This document shows, one piece after another, positions 25,535 through 34,985 of a stretch of 64,000 bases of DNA. The stretch is taken from contig NZ_JAAHBP010000005.1 in NCBI RefSeq assembly GCF_023184515.1, positions 284,039-348,038 of the forward strand, written 5' to 3'. The stretch comes from Streptomyces sp. D2-8. GTDB lineage: Bacteria; Actinomycetota; Actinomycetes; Streptomycetales; Streptomycetaceae. Both the position numbers and the translations under genes were made by a program. The notes below the pieces were generated by a model. The model saw only the letters and a list, made by a program, of their open reading frames with translations. It had not been told where the DNA came from and did no database searches. Position 1 is the first letter of the stretch; each line of letters starts with the position of its first letter.

Positions 25535-25940
25535 GCAAAAGCGCTCGCTGTCACGCCAGGAGGCCGCTGACCATCTCTCGGCGCTCGCGGACGCGCTGAG
25601 AGAAGGAGGGGACGCCGAGCTGGATCTCGACCCCGGAACGCAGGGCCTGCGGATCCTCGACGACCTTCACAGCGAGATGGAGGTCGAGATCGGTGAGGGG
25701 GAGATCGAGCTGGAGATCGAACTGAAGTGGCCGACCGCCCCGGCGCGCGCGACGCCACCGCGCGCGGACGCCCGCGCGGAGGAAACCCCGGGGAAGATGG
25801 CGCCCACCCCGGCGGATCGAAGCAGGGGCGCGAAACGGTGCGCCACGAAAACGCCGCGAGCGGACGCAAGGGCCGGGAGGGAGAAAACGTCGAAGGGCCC
25901 CACCGCAAGCGGTGGGGCCCTTCGACATCGTGCCCGGTGA
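25533..25940 (+). CDS. Amphi-Trp domain protein with replaced N-terminus
   Basis: The first 66 residues (QKRSLSRQEAADHLSALADAL, then LDDLHSEMEVEIGEGEIELEIELKW) match the amphi-Trp domain, a short module of unknown function ending in a conserved Lys-Trp. Family members normally have several more residues before QKRSLS. Here the first codon sits exactly where the minus-strand fragment begins, as if the original start had been cut away. There is no normal stop after the domain: the frame runs through Pro/Ala/Arg-rich sequence and the 62-bp repeat to 25940. It is probably a damaged gene that may still be expressed. Confidence 0.6.
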   Translation: MQKRSLSRQEAADHLSALADALREGGDAELDLDPGTQGLRILDDLHSEMEVEIGEGEIELEIELKWPTAPARATPPRADARAEETPGKMAPTPADRSRGAKRCATKTPRADARAGREKTSKGPTASGGALRHRAR

Positions 25941-25947
25941 GGCACTG
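25886..25947. repeat. Right copy of the 62-bp direct repeat, abutting tRNA-Ser
   Basis: It is 61/62 identical to 17284-17345 and ends 2 bp before the 3' end of the tRNA-Ser gene. It includes the hairpin that probably terminates the tRNA transcript (stem about 25889-25903 with 25906-25920). Confidence 0.85.
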
Positions 25948-25948
25948 G

Positions 25949-26033
25949 CGGAGGATACGAGATTCGAACTCGTGAGGGGTTGCCCCCAACACGCTTTCCA
26001 AGCGTGCGCCCTAGGCCTCTAGGCGAATCCTCC
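25949..26033 (-). tRNA. tRNA-Ser (anticodon GGA)
   Basis: 85 nt, with a long variable arm as expected for serine. Acceptor GGAGGAT pairs with ATCCTCC. The anticodon arm CGCTT-GGA-AAGCG and the GTTCGAATC T-loop are intact. CCA is not encoded. The 62-bp direct repeat ends just past its 3' end, so this tRNA flank is the likely integration neighbourhood of the island. Confidence 0.95.
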
Positions 26034-26105
26034 GCCGCAAACAATACAAGACGTTGAGGAGTGCTCGCGAACTCGTTCCCGCCCCCGACATCAGGTAGCC
26101 TTGGC

Positions 26106-26197
26106 GCAGCCCCTCACGCGGCGCTATCTGACTGAACTCCCCCAGGGCCGGAAGGCAGCAAGGGTAGGTCGGCTCTGGCGGGTGCGTGGGGGGCGTC
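26106..26197 (+). ncRNA. ffs: Signal recognition particle RNA (4.5S, small type)
   Basis: The invariant SRP domain IV is present (CAGGGCCGGAAGGCAGCAAG around 26143-26162). It is enclosed by a long helix whose outer 11 bp pair 26109-26119 with 26184-26194 with one G-U. Length about 90 nt fits the short actinobacterial form. The RNA binds Ffh and targets nascent membrane and secreted proteins. It lies directly upstream of dnaX, a common actinobacterial order. Exact ends are estimated from pairing. Confidence 0.9.
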
Positions 26198-26294
26198 TGC
26201 GTTCCGGGGCCGGGGCCCCCGGGGGCCGGAGTGGATCTCCTGGCCGGGGCCGGGCCGGGTCCCGATGTCACTGGGCGCCTATAACCTCGTATGC

Positions 26295-28733
26295 GTGTCG
26301 TCTCTCGCTCTGTACCGCCGCTACCGCCCGGAGACCTTCGCCGAGGTCATCGGGCAGGAGCATGTCACCGACCCGCTGCAGCAGGCGCTGCGGAACAACC
26401 GGGTCAACCACGCGTACCTGTTCAGCGGGCCGCGCGGCTGTGGCAAGACGACCAGCGCACGCATCCTGGCGCGCTGCCTGAACTGCGAGCAGGGGCCCAC
26501 ACCCACGCCCTGCGGCGAGTGCCAGTCCTGTCAGGACCTCGCGCGCAACGGCCCCGGCTCCATCGATGTCATCGAGATCGATGCCGCTTCCCACGGTGGT
26601 GTGGACGATGCCCGTGACCTGCGCGAAAAGGCCTTCTTCGGGCCCGCCCGGAGCCGGTACAAGATCTACATCATCGACGAGGCCCACATGGTCACGTCGG
26701 CCGGTTTCAACGCGCTGCTGAAGGTCGTCGAGGAGCCGCCGGAGCATCTCAAGTTCATCTTCGCGACCACCGAGCCCGAGAAGGTCATCGGCACGATCCG
26801 GTCGCGGACCCACCACTACCCCTTCCGGCTCGTGCCCCCCGGCACGCTCCGGGAGTACCTCGGCCAGGTCTGTCAGAAGGAGACCATCCCCGTCGCGGAC
26901 GGCGTGCTCCCGCTCGTCGTGCGGGCGGGCGGCGGGTCCGTGCGTGACTCCATGTCCGTCATGGACCAGCTCCTCGCCGGCGCCGCCGCGGACGGTGTGA
27001 CATACGCCATGGCCACCGCCCTGCTGGGGTACACCGACGGCTCGCTCCTCGACTCCGTCGTCGAGGCCTTCGCCACCGGCGACGGAGCCGCGGCCTTCGA
27101 GGTCGTCGACCGCGTGATCGAGGGCGGGAACGATCCGCGTCGTTTCGTCGCCGACCTGCTGGAGCGGCTGCGCGACCTGGTGATCCTGGCCGCCGTCCCG
27201 GACGCGGCGGAGAAGGGGCTGATCGACGCCCCCGCCGATGTGATCGAGCGCATGCAGGCCCAGGCCGGCACCTTCGGCCCCGCCGAGCTGAGCCGCGCCG
27301 CCGACCTCGTCAACGAGGGCCTGACCGAGATGCGCGGCGCCAACTCGCCCCGTCTCCAGCTCGAACTGATCTGCGCCCGCGTCCTGCTCCCCGCCGCCTA
27401 CGGCGACGAGCGCTCCGTCATGGCCCGCCTCGACCGGATCGAGCGCGGCGTGAACTACTCCGCCGGCCCCGCCGGCATGCCCGCCATGGGGTACGCGCCC
27501 GGGCCGGAGGGCCATGGGGGAGCGGCCGCCGCTCCGGTCCAGGCGTCGGGTGGCGGCGGTCCGGTGCCACCCGGCGGCGGCCCGGCCGCGGCCCGTGCGG
27601 CGGTCCGGGCGTCCGGAGCACCGGGCAACGGCGGCGCAGGCGGCCATACGGCGGTTGCGGCCGGCTCCGCCCCTCCGGCGGCGGGCCAGGGTGCGCCGCA
27701 GCAGCCGTCCCCGGACCAGAGCGCCTCGCCGACGGCACCGGCCACGCCCCCGGGGCAGGCCCCCGCTCCCGGCGCCCCGGCCGGACCCGGCAATCCCGAA
27801 GGGCCCGGCGCACCCGCCGAAGCCCCGGCCGCCGCCACGCCCACGGGACCCGCCCAGCCGCCCCAGACGCAGTCCGCCCCCGGCGCCTGGCCCACCGCCG
27901 CCTCCGCCGGAAGCGGCGGCCGTCGCCCCGGCGGCTGGCCCACGGCCGCCCCGGGCGCGCCCGCCTCGACCACCCCACCGGCGAACACCCCGCCGGCAAA
28001 CGCCCCCGCCCCGAGCACGCCACCGACGGCCCAGCCCGCGGCTCCGGCCCAGGCCGCCCCGGCCCCCGCCCCCGCTCCCACGGGCGGCGGCAATCTCGAC
28101 CCCCGCATGCTCTGGCCGAACATCCTGGACGCGGTCAAGAACCGCCGGCGCTTCACCTGGATCCTGCTCAGCCAGAACGCCCAGGTGACCGGCTTCGACG
28201 GCACCACCCTCCAGCTCGGCTTCGTCAACGCGGGTGCCCGGGACAACTTCCTGAGCAGCGGCAGCGAGGACGTGCTGCGGCAGGCGCTGGGCGAGCAGTT
28301 CAACGTCCAGTGGAAGATCGAGGCGATCGTCGACCCCTCGGGCGGCTCCGCACCTCCGGCGCCGGGCGGCCCCTCCGGTTTCGGCGGCGGTGGCGGCCAC
28401 AACACCGGCGGTGGCGGCCACAACTCCGGCGGTGGCGGCGGATACAACGCGGGCGGCGGTACGGCTACGGCCCAGCGCCCCGCCCCGTCCCAGGCGGCGC
28501 CCCCGGCCGCCCCCGGCCAGCAGTCGAGCAGCCCCGCTCCCGCCGGCGCCCCGGCCCCCGCGCCTTCCGCCTCCGTCCCCCAGCCGTCCGCCCCGCGGCC
28601 GCGCCACGTCTCCGTCGAGGAGGACATCCCCGAGGACGACGACCCCGACCTCGACGAGTCGGCCCTCTCCGGCCAGGAGCTGATCGTCCGTGAGCTGGGG
28701 GCGACGGTGGTCGAGGAGTTCACGAACGAATAG
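26295..28733 (+). CDS. dnaX: DNA polymerase III subunit gamma/tau
   Basis: About 812 residues from GTG 26295, where the conserved [20 protein letters not shown] begins. The clamp-loader AAA+ domain includes Walker A (GPRGCGKTT), a four-Cys zinc module ([19 protein letters not shown]), the DEAH-type Walker B ([14 protein letters not shown]) and the sensor TTEPEKV. Domain III runs to about residue 370. A long Pro/Ala/Gly-rich linker (about 390-600), a tau-like C-terminal domain ([22 protein letters not shown]) and a Gly/His then acidic tail follow. It loads the beta clamp and links the polymerase cores to the helicase. It follows ffs and precedes purD. Confidence 0.97.
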   Translation: MSSLALYRRYRPETFAEVIGQEHVTDPLQQALRNNRVNHAYLFSGPRGCGKTTSARILARCLNCEQGPTPTPCGECQSCQDLARNGPGSIDVIEIDAASHGGVDDARDLREKAFFGPARSRYKIYIIDEAHMVTSAGFNALLKVVEEPPEHLKFIFATTEPEKVIGTIRSRTHHYPFRLVPPGTLREYLGQVCQKETIPVADGVLPLVVRAGGGSVRDSMSVMDQLLAGAAADGVTYAMATALLGYTDGSLLDSVVEAFATGDGAAAFEVVDRVIEGGNDPRRFVADLLERLRDLVILAAVPDAAEKGLIDAPADVIERMQAQAGTFGPAELSRAADLVNEGLTEMRGANSPRLQLELICARVLLPAAYGDERSVMARLDRIERGVNYSAGPAGMPAMGYAPGPEGHGGAAAAPVQASGGGGPVPPGGGPAAARAAVRASGAPGNGGAGGHTAVAAGSAPPAAGQGAPQQPSPDQSASPTAPATPPGQAPAPGAPAGPGNPEGPGAPAEAPAAATPTGPAQPPQTQSAPGAWPTAASAGSGGRRPGGWPTAAPGAPASTTPPANTPPANAPAPSTPPTAQPAAPAQAAPAPAPAPTGGGNLDPRMLWPNILDAVKNRRRFTWILLSQNAQVTGFDGTTLQLGFVNAGARDNFLSSGSEDVLRQALGEQFNVQWKIEAIVDPSGGSAPPAPGGPSGFGGGGGHNTGGGGHNSGGGGGYNAGGGTATAQRPAPSQAAPPAAPGQQSSSPAPAGAPAPAPSASVPQPSAPRPRHVSVEEDIPEDDDPDLDESALSGQELIVRELGATVVEEFTNE

Positions 28734-28759
28734 CCCGGGTCTCGCATGCGGAGCTCGGA

Positions 28760-28809
28760 GGAGGGCGGCGCCTCCCTTGGAGGAACCTCCAGCTCAAGAC
28801 CCGCCCTCC
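28760..28809. terminator. Nested inverted repeat between dnaX and purD
   Basis: A GGAGGGCGG/CCGCCCTCC outer stem (28760-28768 with 28801-28809) encloses a GGAGG-AA-CCTCC inner hairpin (28779-28790). It probably ends the dnaX transcript; there is no U-run. Confidence 0.5.
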
Positions 28810-28861
28810 CTTCGGAAGCCCGCACAAAGAGAACCCGACGTCTCCCGTTAGGCTGACCCCC

Positions 28862-30112
28862 GTGAAGGTCCTCGTCATCGGCAGCGGCGCCCGCGAACAC
28901 GCCCTGTGCCACTCCCTGTCCCACGACCCCGATGTCACCGCGCTGCACTGCGCCCCCGGCAACGCCGGCATCGCCGAGGTCGCCGAGCTGCACCAGGTCG
29001 ACGCCCTCGACGGCGCCGCCGTCACCGCGCTGGCCACGCGCCTCGGCGCGGAGCTCGTGATCGTCGGCCCGGAGGCCCCGCTGGTCGCCGGTGTCGCCGA
29101 CGCCGTGCGCGACGCGGGCATCCCGGTCTTCGGCCCGTCCGGCCAGGCCGCCCGGCTGGAGGGTTCCAAGGCCTTCGCGAAGGACGTCATGGCGGTGGCC
29201 GAGGTGCCCACGGCCCGGTCGTACGTCTGCACGACACCGGAAGAGGTCGACACGGCCCTCGACGCCTTCGGCGCCCCGTACGTCGTGAAGGACGACGGGC
29301 TCGCCGCCGGCAAGGGTGTCGTCGTCACCGACGATCTCGAAGCGGCCCGGGCCCACGCGGCGGGCTGCGAGCGCGTGGTCATCGAGGAGTACCTCGACGG
29401 CCCCGAGGTCTCCCTGTTCGCCGTGACCGACGGCGAGACCGTCGTACCGCTCCAGCCCGCCCAGGACTTCAAGCGCGCGCTGGACGGCGACCAGGGCCCC
29501 AACACCGGCGGCATGGGCGCGTACTCGCCGCTGCCGTGGGCCGACCCGAAGCTGGTCGACGAGGTGCTGCAGACCGTGTTGCAGCCGACGGTGGACGAGA
29601 TGCAGCGGCGCGGCACGCCGTTCTCCGGTCTGCTCTACGCCGGGCTCGCGATCACCTCCCGGGGTGTCCGCGTGATCGAGTTCAACGCCCGGTTCGGCGA
29701 CCCCGAGACCCAGGTCGTGCTGGCTCGGCTCAAGACGCCGCTGGCCGGTCTCCTGATGGCCGCCGCCACCGGCAACCTCGCGCACCTGGAGCCGCTGCGC
29801 TGGAGCGACGACGCGGCCGTGACCGTGGTCGTCGCCTCGCACAACTACCCCGGCACCCCGCGCACCGGTGACCCCATCACCGGGCTCGACGAGGTAGCCG
29901 CCCAGGACGCCCCGCACGCGTACGTGCTGCACGCCGGCACGAGGCAGGAGGGTGAGGCCGTCGTCAGCGCGGGCGGCCGCGTCCTGTCCGTGACGGCCAC
30001 CGGCAAGGACCTCACCGAGGCCCGCGACCGCGCCTACACGGCCGTCGGCCGCATCCGCCTCGACGGCTCCCAGCACCGCACGGACATCGCCGCGAAGGCG
30101 GCAGGCGCGTAA
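28862..30112 (+). CDS. purD: Phosphoribosylamine-glycine ligase (GAR synthetase)
   Basis: 416 residues from GTG 28862. ATP-grasp enzyme joining phosphoribosylamine and glycine with ATP, the second step of purine synthesis, in the cytosol. Seen are the N-terminal [18 protein letters not shown], the ATP-grasp core ([19 protein letters not shown]), [14 protein letters not shown], the metal/ATP ligands in [13 protein letters not shown] and the C-terminal domain. Full family length. It is separated from dnaX by an inverted repeat and ends at a strong terminator, so it is probably a single-gene unit. Confidence 0.97.
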   Translation: MKVLVIGSGAREHALCHSLSHDPDVTALHCAPGNAGIAEVAELHQVDALDGAAVTALATRLGAELVIVGPEAPLVAGVADAVRDAGIPVFGPSGQAARLEGSKAFAKDVMAVAEVPTARSYVCTTPEEVDTALDAFGAPYVVKDDGLAAGKGVVVTDDLEAARAHAAGCERVVIEEYLDGPEVSLFAVTDGETVVPLQPAQDFKRALDGDQGPNTGGMGAYSPLPWADPKLVDEVLQTVLQPTVDEMQRRGTPFSGLLYAGLAITSRGVRVIEFNARFGDPETQVVLARLKTPLAGLLMAAATGNLAHLEPLRWSDDAAVTVVVASHNYPGTPRTGDPITGLDEVAAQDAPHAYVLHAGTRQEGEAVVSAGGRVLSVTATGKDLTEARDRAYTAVGRIRLDGSQHRTDIAAKAAGA

Positions 30113-30159
30113 CCGGCCCCACGCGAGCAGGGAAGACACCCCGCCGCCGATGAACCCCA

Positions 30160-30193
30160 CAGGCCCCGGATCCGTCTCAGGATCCGGGGCCTG
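30160..30193 (+). terminator. Terminator after purD
   Basis: A perfect 14-bp GC-rich stem (30160-30173 with 30180-30193) and a 6-base loop; the following bases are only weakly U-rich. Confidence 0.8.
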
Positions 30194-30415
30194 ATGTGTG
30201 TGAGGGACGGGGCCTGACGCGCGCTGTCCGTCATCCACCTCTCCCCAAGGCCATTCCATCGAGTGACCGATGCCCTATCCGGCTGACGGGGGGCGGAGCC
30301 CCAACTAGGGTGCGGCGCAAGCGTTCCGGCACTTGGCCCACCGGCATTGCGATGTCAGTGACGGGTGCCACAGTGGGGGAGTGAGCAAGGCAAGCGTCGG
30401 GTCAACGGGGAGGGG
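30194..30415. other. Intergenic region upstream of the conserved membrane protein gene
   Basis: 222 bp with no gene that can be supported; it presumably carries the promoter of the next gene. Confidence 0.4.
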
Positions 30416-32281
30416 GTGAGGTCGGTCGTGACCGGAGTGGGTGTGGAAGCAGGCGCGCAGGCCGCGCGGGCACGGGCACTGGCCGTGCTGCGCATGCGCA
30501 GCCGTGCACTGGCCGTCGCCATGCTGCCGGCCGCCGTCGCCGTGATCCTGCTCGCGGGCGCCGCCGGCGACCGCCTCGGGGGCCCCGTCTGGGACGCGGC
30601 CCGCTGGGTCCTGACGCCGGTCGCGGTCCTGGTGCTGCTGGCCGCGGCCGGGATCGCCCTGGTCGTCGCCCGGGCCCGGCCCGCCATGAGCCCGACGGTC
30701 CCGGTCGCCGAGGAGGCGGCCCCCGATCTGTACCGGATGGTGCGCGACCTCGCCGACCGCCTCGACGTCCCCGCGCCCTCCGCGATAGCGCTCACCCCGG
30801 ACTGCGACAGCTGGCTGGAGGACCGCACACACCCGGCCCACGCTCCGCCCCCGGCCGAGGAGCACCACGACATAGCGGGAGCGGGCAGACAGGCGCACCG
30901 CCGGCACCCCGTCGCGCCGGTCCTCGTCATCGGCTCCCCGTTCCTGTGGTGGATGCGGGTCGGCGAGCTGCGCGCGGTCCTCGCCCCGGTCATCGCCGGT
31001 ACGGGCCCCTCGGCCCACCCGGACATAGCCGCCGCCCGGCGCTTCGTCCGCGGCCTGGACGCCGCGGTGGCCGTGGCCTCGGCGCCCCGCCGCGATCCGG
31101 TGTCGCGGGCGGTGCTCGCCGGTGTCGGCTGGGTCGCCCGGCTTCTGCTGCGCAGCTGCCGGGGCCATGCCGCCGAGATGGAGCGGGGCGTGGCGGCCGC
31201 GGCCGCGGAGCGTGCACAGGCTGTGGATTACGGGCTGCGGATCGTCGCCCAGGAGCAGGTGGGCCTGGCGTACGCGGGCTGGGACCGGCTGCTGACCCGG
31301 GTGGCGCTGCCCGCCTGGCGGATGGGCCGCTGGCCGTCCCGGCTGGACGCCGGCGTGGTCGCGGCGCTCACGGAGCTGTCCCGGCGCGACCGCCTGGCCG
31401 AGGGCTTCGCGTCCCGGCTCGGCGAGCGTCCCGCCTGCGATCTGCTGGAGGAGCCGGGCGCGGTCGACGAGGCCGCCTCCCTGCTCGCCGCCCGCCTCTT
31501 CCACGGCGGCCCCGCCGGGCCGGGCCCCGACTGGTCGCCGGTGGACTGGAGCGCGTATCCGGAAGAGGTCGTGGACCGCAAGTGGCGCCTCGACGCGGCC
31601 CGGCTCCACCGTGTCCTGGACGCGATGGGCGTCCGCCCCGTCACCGGCACCACCGCCACCGTCGCCCCGACCCTGTCCCGCGTCCTCGACCACCTCACGG
31701 ACACGGGCCCCGCATGGACGGCCGGGGACGCCGGAGCGACCGGCCCCGCAGTGGACCCGGCCGTCCGCAGACCGGATACGGCCCCGCCCGAAGCCCCCGG
31801 CGCGCCCACTGGCACCACCGGCACCACCGGCGCACCGGACCAGCTCGACGACGAGGACCTCTCCGGTACGACGGCTCCCAGCGCCACCCTCGCCGCCCGG
31901 CTCAGCGCCGAACTGGCCCGTGAGGAGGCCGCCCCCTCCCCGGCGACCCCGTCGCCCGCCTCGCCGCCCCCCACCCCCGACCCCGCGGCGCTCTGGGACG
32001 ACCGGGCCCTCCCCCTCTTCCCCCTCCAGCCCCCGCGCACGGCCAGGGAGCTGCTCGCCGACCACCTCACCGCGATGGTCTGCTGCGCCGCGATGGACAC
32101 CGCCGGTGCGACCCCGGGTCTGGACTGGCTGGACGGCCCGACCCTCCTGATCGAGGGCGAGCGCACGGCCGACCTGGCACCCAGGGTCCTCACCCTCATC
32201 GAGGACGGCGACGCCGCGCCCCTGCGGGTCTGGCTTTCTCAGCTCGGCATACGCCCGGAGAAGCCGGTCCGTCTCGGCTGA
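30416..32281 (+). CDS. Conserved actinobacterial membrane protein, unknown function
   Basis: About 621 residues from GTG 30416, right behind a GGGGAGGG box; GTG 30428 is equally possible. Two N-terminal membrane helices (AVAMLPAAVAVILLAGAAG and VLTPVAVLVLLAAAGIALVVA, about 30-90) precede a large cytosolic part. The stretch DLYRMVRDLADRLDVPAPSAIALTPDCDSW, then VLVIGSPFLWWMRVGELRAVLA, resembles the start of M48-type membrane peptidases, but the HExxH zinc motif is absent, so a proteolytic role is unlikely. The Pro/Thr/Gly-rich region (about 425-560) is low complexity. The C-terminus (LLADHLTAMVCCAAMDTAG, GPTLLIEGERTADLAPRVLTLIEDG) is compact. In related genomes it lies between purD and purC (recalled). 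Confidence 0.65.
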   Translation: MRSVVTGVGVEAGAQAARARALAVLRMRSRALAVAMLPAAVAVILLAGAAGDRLGGPVWDAARWVLTPVAVLVLLAAAGIALVVARARPAMSPTVPVAEEAAPDLYRMVRDLADRLDVPAPSAIALTPDCDSWLEDRTHPAHAPPPAEEHHDIAGAGRQAHRRHPVAPVLVIGSPFLWWMRVGELRAVLAPVIAGTGPSAHPDIAAARRFVRGLDAAVAVASAPRRDPVSRAVLAGVGWVARLLLRSCRGHAAEMERGVAAAAAERAQAVDYGLRIVAQEQVGLAYAGWDRLLTRVALPAWRMGRWPSRLDAGVVAALTELSRRDRLAEGFASRLGERPACDLLEEPGAVDEAASLLAARLFHGGPAGPGPDWSPVDWSAYPEEVVDRKWRLDAARLHRVLDAMGVRPVTGTTATVAPTLSRVLDHLTDTGPAWTAGDAGATGPAVDPAVRRPDTAPPEAPGAPTGTTGTTGAPDQLDDEDLSGTTAPSATLAARLSAELAREEAAPSPATPSPASPPPTPDPAALWDDRALPLFPLQPPRTARELLADHLTAMVCCAAMDTAGATPGLDWLDGPTLLIEGERTADLAPRVLTLIEDGDAAPLRVWLSQLGIRPEKPVRLG

Positions 32282-32340
32282 CCGCCGGAGCACCCCCTTC
32301 CGGTTCTGGCCAATTCGAAACGAACAGTGACGAAGTGCAC

Positions 32341-32411
32341 GCTTTATGTGATGTGCTTGGACCGTTCGCGTGCATGGCAAGGGCTTGCGACATACGACAA
32401 GCACATAAGCA
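32341..32411. promoter_or_regulatory. Inverted repeat in an AT-rich promoter region
   Basis: An imperfect inverted repeat (around GTGCTTG at 32353-32359 and CAAGCACATAAGC at 32398-32410) brackets a region of lowered G+C content ahead of the gene at 32496. It may be an operator. No regulator is identified. Confidence 0.4.
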
Positions 32412-32495
32412 CGAAGGCGTCGCAGGTGCCGCAGAACACCGCACGCACCACACCGGCAGGCACCACCACGGGGGCGAAGGGGAGGGGAAGCAACC

Positions 32496-33971
32496 ATGGG
32501 TTCGGAGCAGATCCGCCGCTGGGAGTCGGGAGCGCTGGCGCACGCCGTGACGGATCCCTTCGGGCAGGGCCCCGTTCCGTGGCTGCGCGGCCACGTGACG
32601 TACTTCGACGACTCGGGCCAGGTCGTGCCCTGGTACGTGGACCAGGACGCCCCCCACCCGTCGAAGAAGGGCAGCCGATCCGGCGGCCCCCGCGCGGCCG
32701 ACGACGTCAACCGTCAGATCAAGGGCTTCACCTCCACCGGCGCGGTCGCGCCCGGCGAGGCCATCGACTTCCACATCACCGTCGACCCGCCGCAGCAGTT
32801 CGCCGTCGACATCTACCGCATCGGCCACTACGGCGGTGACGGCGCCGCGAAGATCACCACCAGCCCGCGCCTGTCCGGCATCGTCCAGCCCGCGCCGCTC
32901 ACCGCGGACCGTACGGTCTCCTGCCACCACTGGTGGCTGTCCTGGCGGCTCCAGGTCCCGTCGTACTGGAACATCGGCGCGTACGTCGCGGTCCTCACCA
33001 CCGCCGACGGCTACCGCTCCCACGTCCCCTTCACCGTCCGCCACGACCAGCCGGCCGACCTGCTGCTCGTGCTGCCCGACGTCACCTGGCAGGCGTACAA
33101 CCTCTACCCCGAGGACGGCCGCACCGGCGCCAGCCTCTACCACGCCTGGGACGAGAAGGGCCGTCTGCTGGGCGAGTCCGAGGCCGCCACGACGGTCTCC
33201 TTCGACCGCCCGTACGCGGGCGCGGGCCTCCCCCTCCATGTCGGCCACGCCTACGACTTCATCCGCTGGGCCGAGCGCTACGGCTACGACGTCGCCTACG
33301 CCGACGCCAGTGACCTGCACGGGGGCCGCGTCGACCCCACCCACTACCGCGGCCTGGTCTTCCCGGGCCACGACGAGTACTGGTCGGCCGCCATGCGCGG
33401 CACAGTGGAGCTGGCCCGCGACGCCGGCACCTCGCTGGTCTTCCTTTCGGCCAACTCCATGTACTGGCAGGTGGAGCTGGGCCCCTCCCCGTCCGGCGTC
33501 CCCGACCGGCTGCTGACCTGCCGCAAGCGCCGGGGCCCGGGCAAGCCGGTGCTGTGGCGGGAGATCGACCGGGCGGAGCAGCAGCTCATGGGCATCCAGT
33601 ACGCCGGGCCCGTCCCCGAGCCGCACCCGCTGATCGTGCGCAACGCCGGGCACTGGCTGTGGGAGGCGACCGGGGCGCACGAGGGCGACGAGATCGAGAA
33701 CCTGGTGGCGGGCGAGGCCGACCGCTACTTCCCGCGCACCCCGCTGCCCGAGCACGAGGAGCGCATGCTGCTGGCCCACTCCCCGTACACGGACAAGGAA
33801 GGCGCGCGGCGCCATCAGGAGACGTCCCTGTACCGCGCTCCCTCCGGCGCCTGGGTCTTCGCATCCGGAACGTTCGCCTGGTCCCCGGCCCTGGACCGCC
33901 CCGGCCACGTCGACAGCCGTATCCAGCGGGCCACCGCCAATCTCCTGGACCGCATCTGCAAACGCGACTGA
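32496..33971 (+). CDS. N,N-dimethylformamidase beta-subunit-like C-terminal domain protein
   Basis: 491 residues from ATG 32496 with a GGGAGGGG site. No signal peptide. The region from about residue 75 on matches the fold of the large subunit of DMF amidohydrolase (DMFA2-like): FAVDIYRIGHYGGDGA, ADLLLVLPDVTWQAYNLYPEDGRTGASLYHAW, VSFDRPY, DFIRWAERYGYDVAYADASDLH, GHDEYWSAAMRGTVELARDAGTSLVFLSANSMYWQVE. The fold is related to glutamine-amidotransferase-like domains. The small subunit is absent, so DMF cleavage should not be assumed. It is conserved next to purC in streptomycetes (recalled). Confidence 0.78.
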   Translation: MGSEQIRRWESGALAHAVTDPFGQGPVPWLRGHVTYFDDSGQVVPWYVDQDAPHPSKKGSRSGGPRAADDVNRQIKGFTSTGAVAPGEAIDFHITVDPPQQFAVDIYRIGHYGGDGAAKITTSPRLSGIVQPAPLTADRTVSCHHWWLSWRLQVPSYWNIGAYVAVLTTADGYRSHVPFTVRHDQPADLLLVLPDVTWQAYNLYPEDGRTGASLYHAWDEKGRLLGESEAATTVSFDRPYAGAGLPLHVGHAYDFIRWAERYGYDVAYADASDLHGGRVDPTHYRGLVFPGHDEYWSAAMRGTVELARDAGTSLVFLSANSMYWQVELGPSPSGVPDRLLTCRKRRGPGKPVLWREIDRAEQQLMGIQYAGPVPEPHPLIVRNAGHWLWEATGAHEGDEIENLVAGEADRYFPRTPLPEHEERMLLAHSPYTDKEGARRHQETSLYRAPSGAWVFASGTFAWSPALDRPGHVDSRIQRATANLLDRICKRD

Positions 33972-34040
33972 CCCCCTGTCGGTGATCAAGCCCGGATACG
34001 GGAGAATCGAGCCACTTGTACAGAACCACGGGGAGGCACC

Positions 34041-34940
34041 GTGTCCGGATTCGTCGAAAAGCCCGAGCCGATCCAGGTTCCGGGTCTGGTGCATCTGCAC
34101 ACCGGCAAGGTGCGCGAGCTGTACCGGAACGAGGCGGGCGACCTCGTGATGGTCGCCAGCGACCGCATGTCCGCCTACGACTGGGTGCTGCCGACCGAGA
34201 TCCCCGACAAGGGCCGGATCCTCACGCAGCTCTCCCTGTGGTGGTTCGACCGGCTCGCCGACCTGGTCCCGAACCACGTCCTGAGCACGGAACTGCCCGC
34301 GGGCGCCCCCGCCGACTGGGCGGGTCGCACGCTGATCTGCAAGTCGCTCCAGATGGTCCCCGTGGAGTGCGTGGCCCGCGGCTACCTCACCGGCTCGGGC
34401 CTCGCCGAGTACAACGAGACCCGCACGGTCTGCGGCCTCGCCCTGCCGGAGGGCCTGACCGACGGCAGTGAACTGCCCGCGCCGATCTTCACCCCGGCCA
34501 CCAAGGCCGCCGTCGGCGAGCACGACGAGAACGTCTCCTACGAGGAGGTCGCCCGCCAGGTCGGCGCGGACACCGCGGCCCGGCTGCGCCAGGCGACCCT
34601 CGCCGTCTACTCCCGGGGCCGGGACATCGCCCGGGAGAGGGGCATCATCCTCGCGGACACGAAGTTCGAGTTCGGCTTCGAGGGCGACGACCTGGTCCTC
34701 GCGGACGAGGTCTTCACCGCGGACTCCTCCCGCTTCTGGCCGGCCGACCAGTGGCAGCCGGGCCGCGCGCAGCCGTCGTACGACAAGCAGTTCGTCCGCG
34801 ACTGGCTGACCTCGCCGGAGTCCGGCTGGGACCGGGGGAGCGAGCAGCCCCCGCCCGCCCTGCCCCAGCAGGTCGTCGACGCCACCCGCGCCAAGTACGT
34901 GGAGGCGTACGAGCGCCTGACCGGCACGAGCTGGTCGTAG
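34041..34940 (+). CDS. purC: SAICAR synthase
   Basis: 299 residues from GTG 34041 with a GGGGAGG site. It joins CAIR and aspartate with ATP in purine synthesis. Seen are the family signatures HTGKVRELYRNEAG, MVASDRMSAYDWVLPTEIPDKGRILTQLSLWWF, VPVECVARGYLTGSG, EYNETRTVCG and the C-terminal ADTKFEFGFEGDDLVLADEVFTADSSRFWP with DKQFVRDWL. Full family length (long form). It ends at a bidirectional hairpin shared with the tRNA-Gly gene. Confidence 0.97.
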   Translation: MSGFVEKPEPIQVPGLVHLHTGKVRELYRNEAGDLVMVASDRMSAYDWVLPTEIPDKGRILTQLSLWWFDRLADLVPNHVLSTELPAGAPADWAGRTLICKSLQMVPVECVARGYLTGSGLAEYNETRTVCGLALPEGLTDGSELPAPIFTPATKAAVGEHDENVSYEEVARQVGADTAARLRQATLAVYSRGRDIARERGIILADTKFEFGFEGDDLVLADEVFTADSSRFWPADQWQPGRAQPSYDKQFVRDWLTSPESGWDRGSEQPPPALPQQVVDATRAKYVEAYERLTGTSWS

Positions 34941-34946
34941 GACACG

Positions 34947-34980
34947 GAGAAGCCCCCCGGCCGGAACCGGGGGGCTTCTC
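34947..34980. terminator. Bidirectional terminator between purC and tRNA-Gly
   Basis: A perfect 14-bp stem (34947-34960 with 34967-34980), loop CCGGAA. It lies between the convergent ends of purC and the minus-strand tRNA. Confidence 0.85.
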
Positions 34981-34985
34981 GATGG

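Noticed and set aside
25886..25947. The hairpin alone as evidence of insertion
   Set aside because: A hairpin beside a tRNA is normal; only the second copy 8.6 kb away, including flanking bases outside the stem, makes it notable.
26101..26481. A plus-strand frame over the dnaX upstream region
   Set aside because: It lies on the SRP RNA and overlaps the true dnaX start; the conserved RNA secondary structure explains the sequence.
26268..28607. A 779-codon minus-strand frame
   Set aside because: Antisense to dnaX, which has all expected motifs.
30416..32281. M48 zinc peptidase
   Set aside because: The N-terminal layout is similar but no HExxH motif or third zinc ligand is present.
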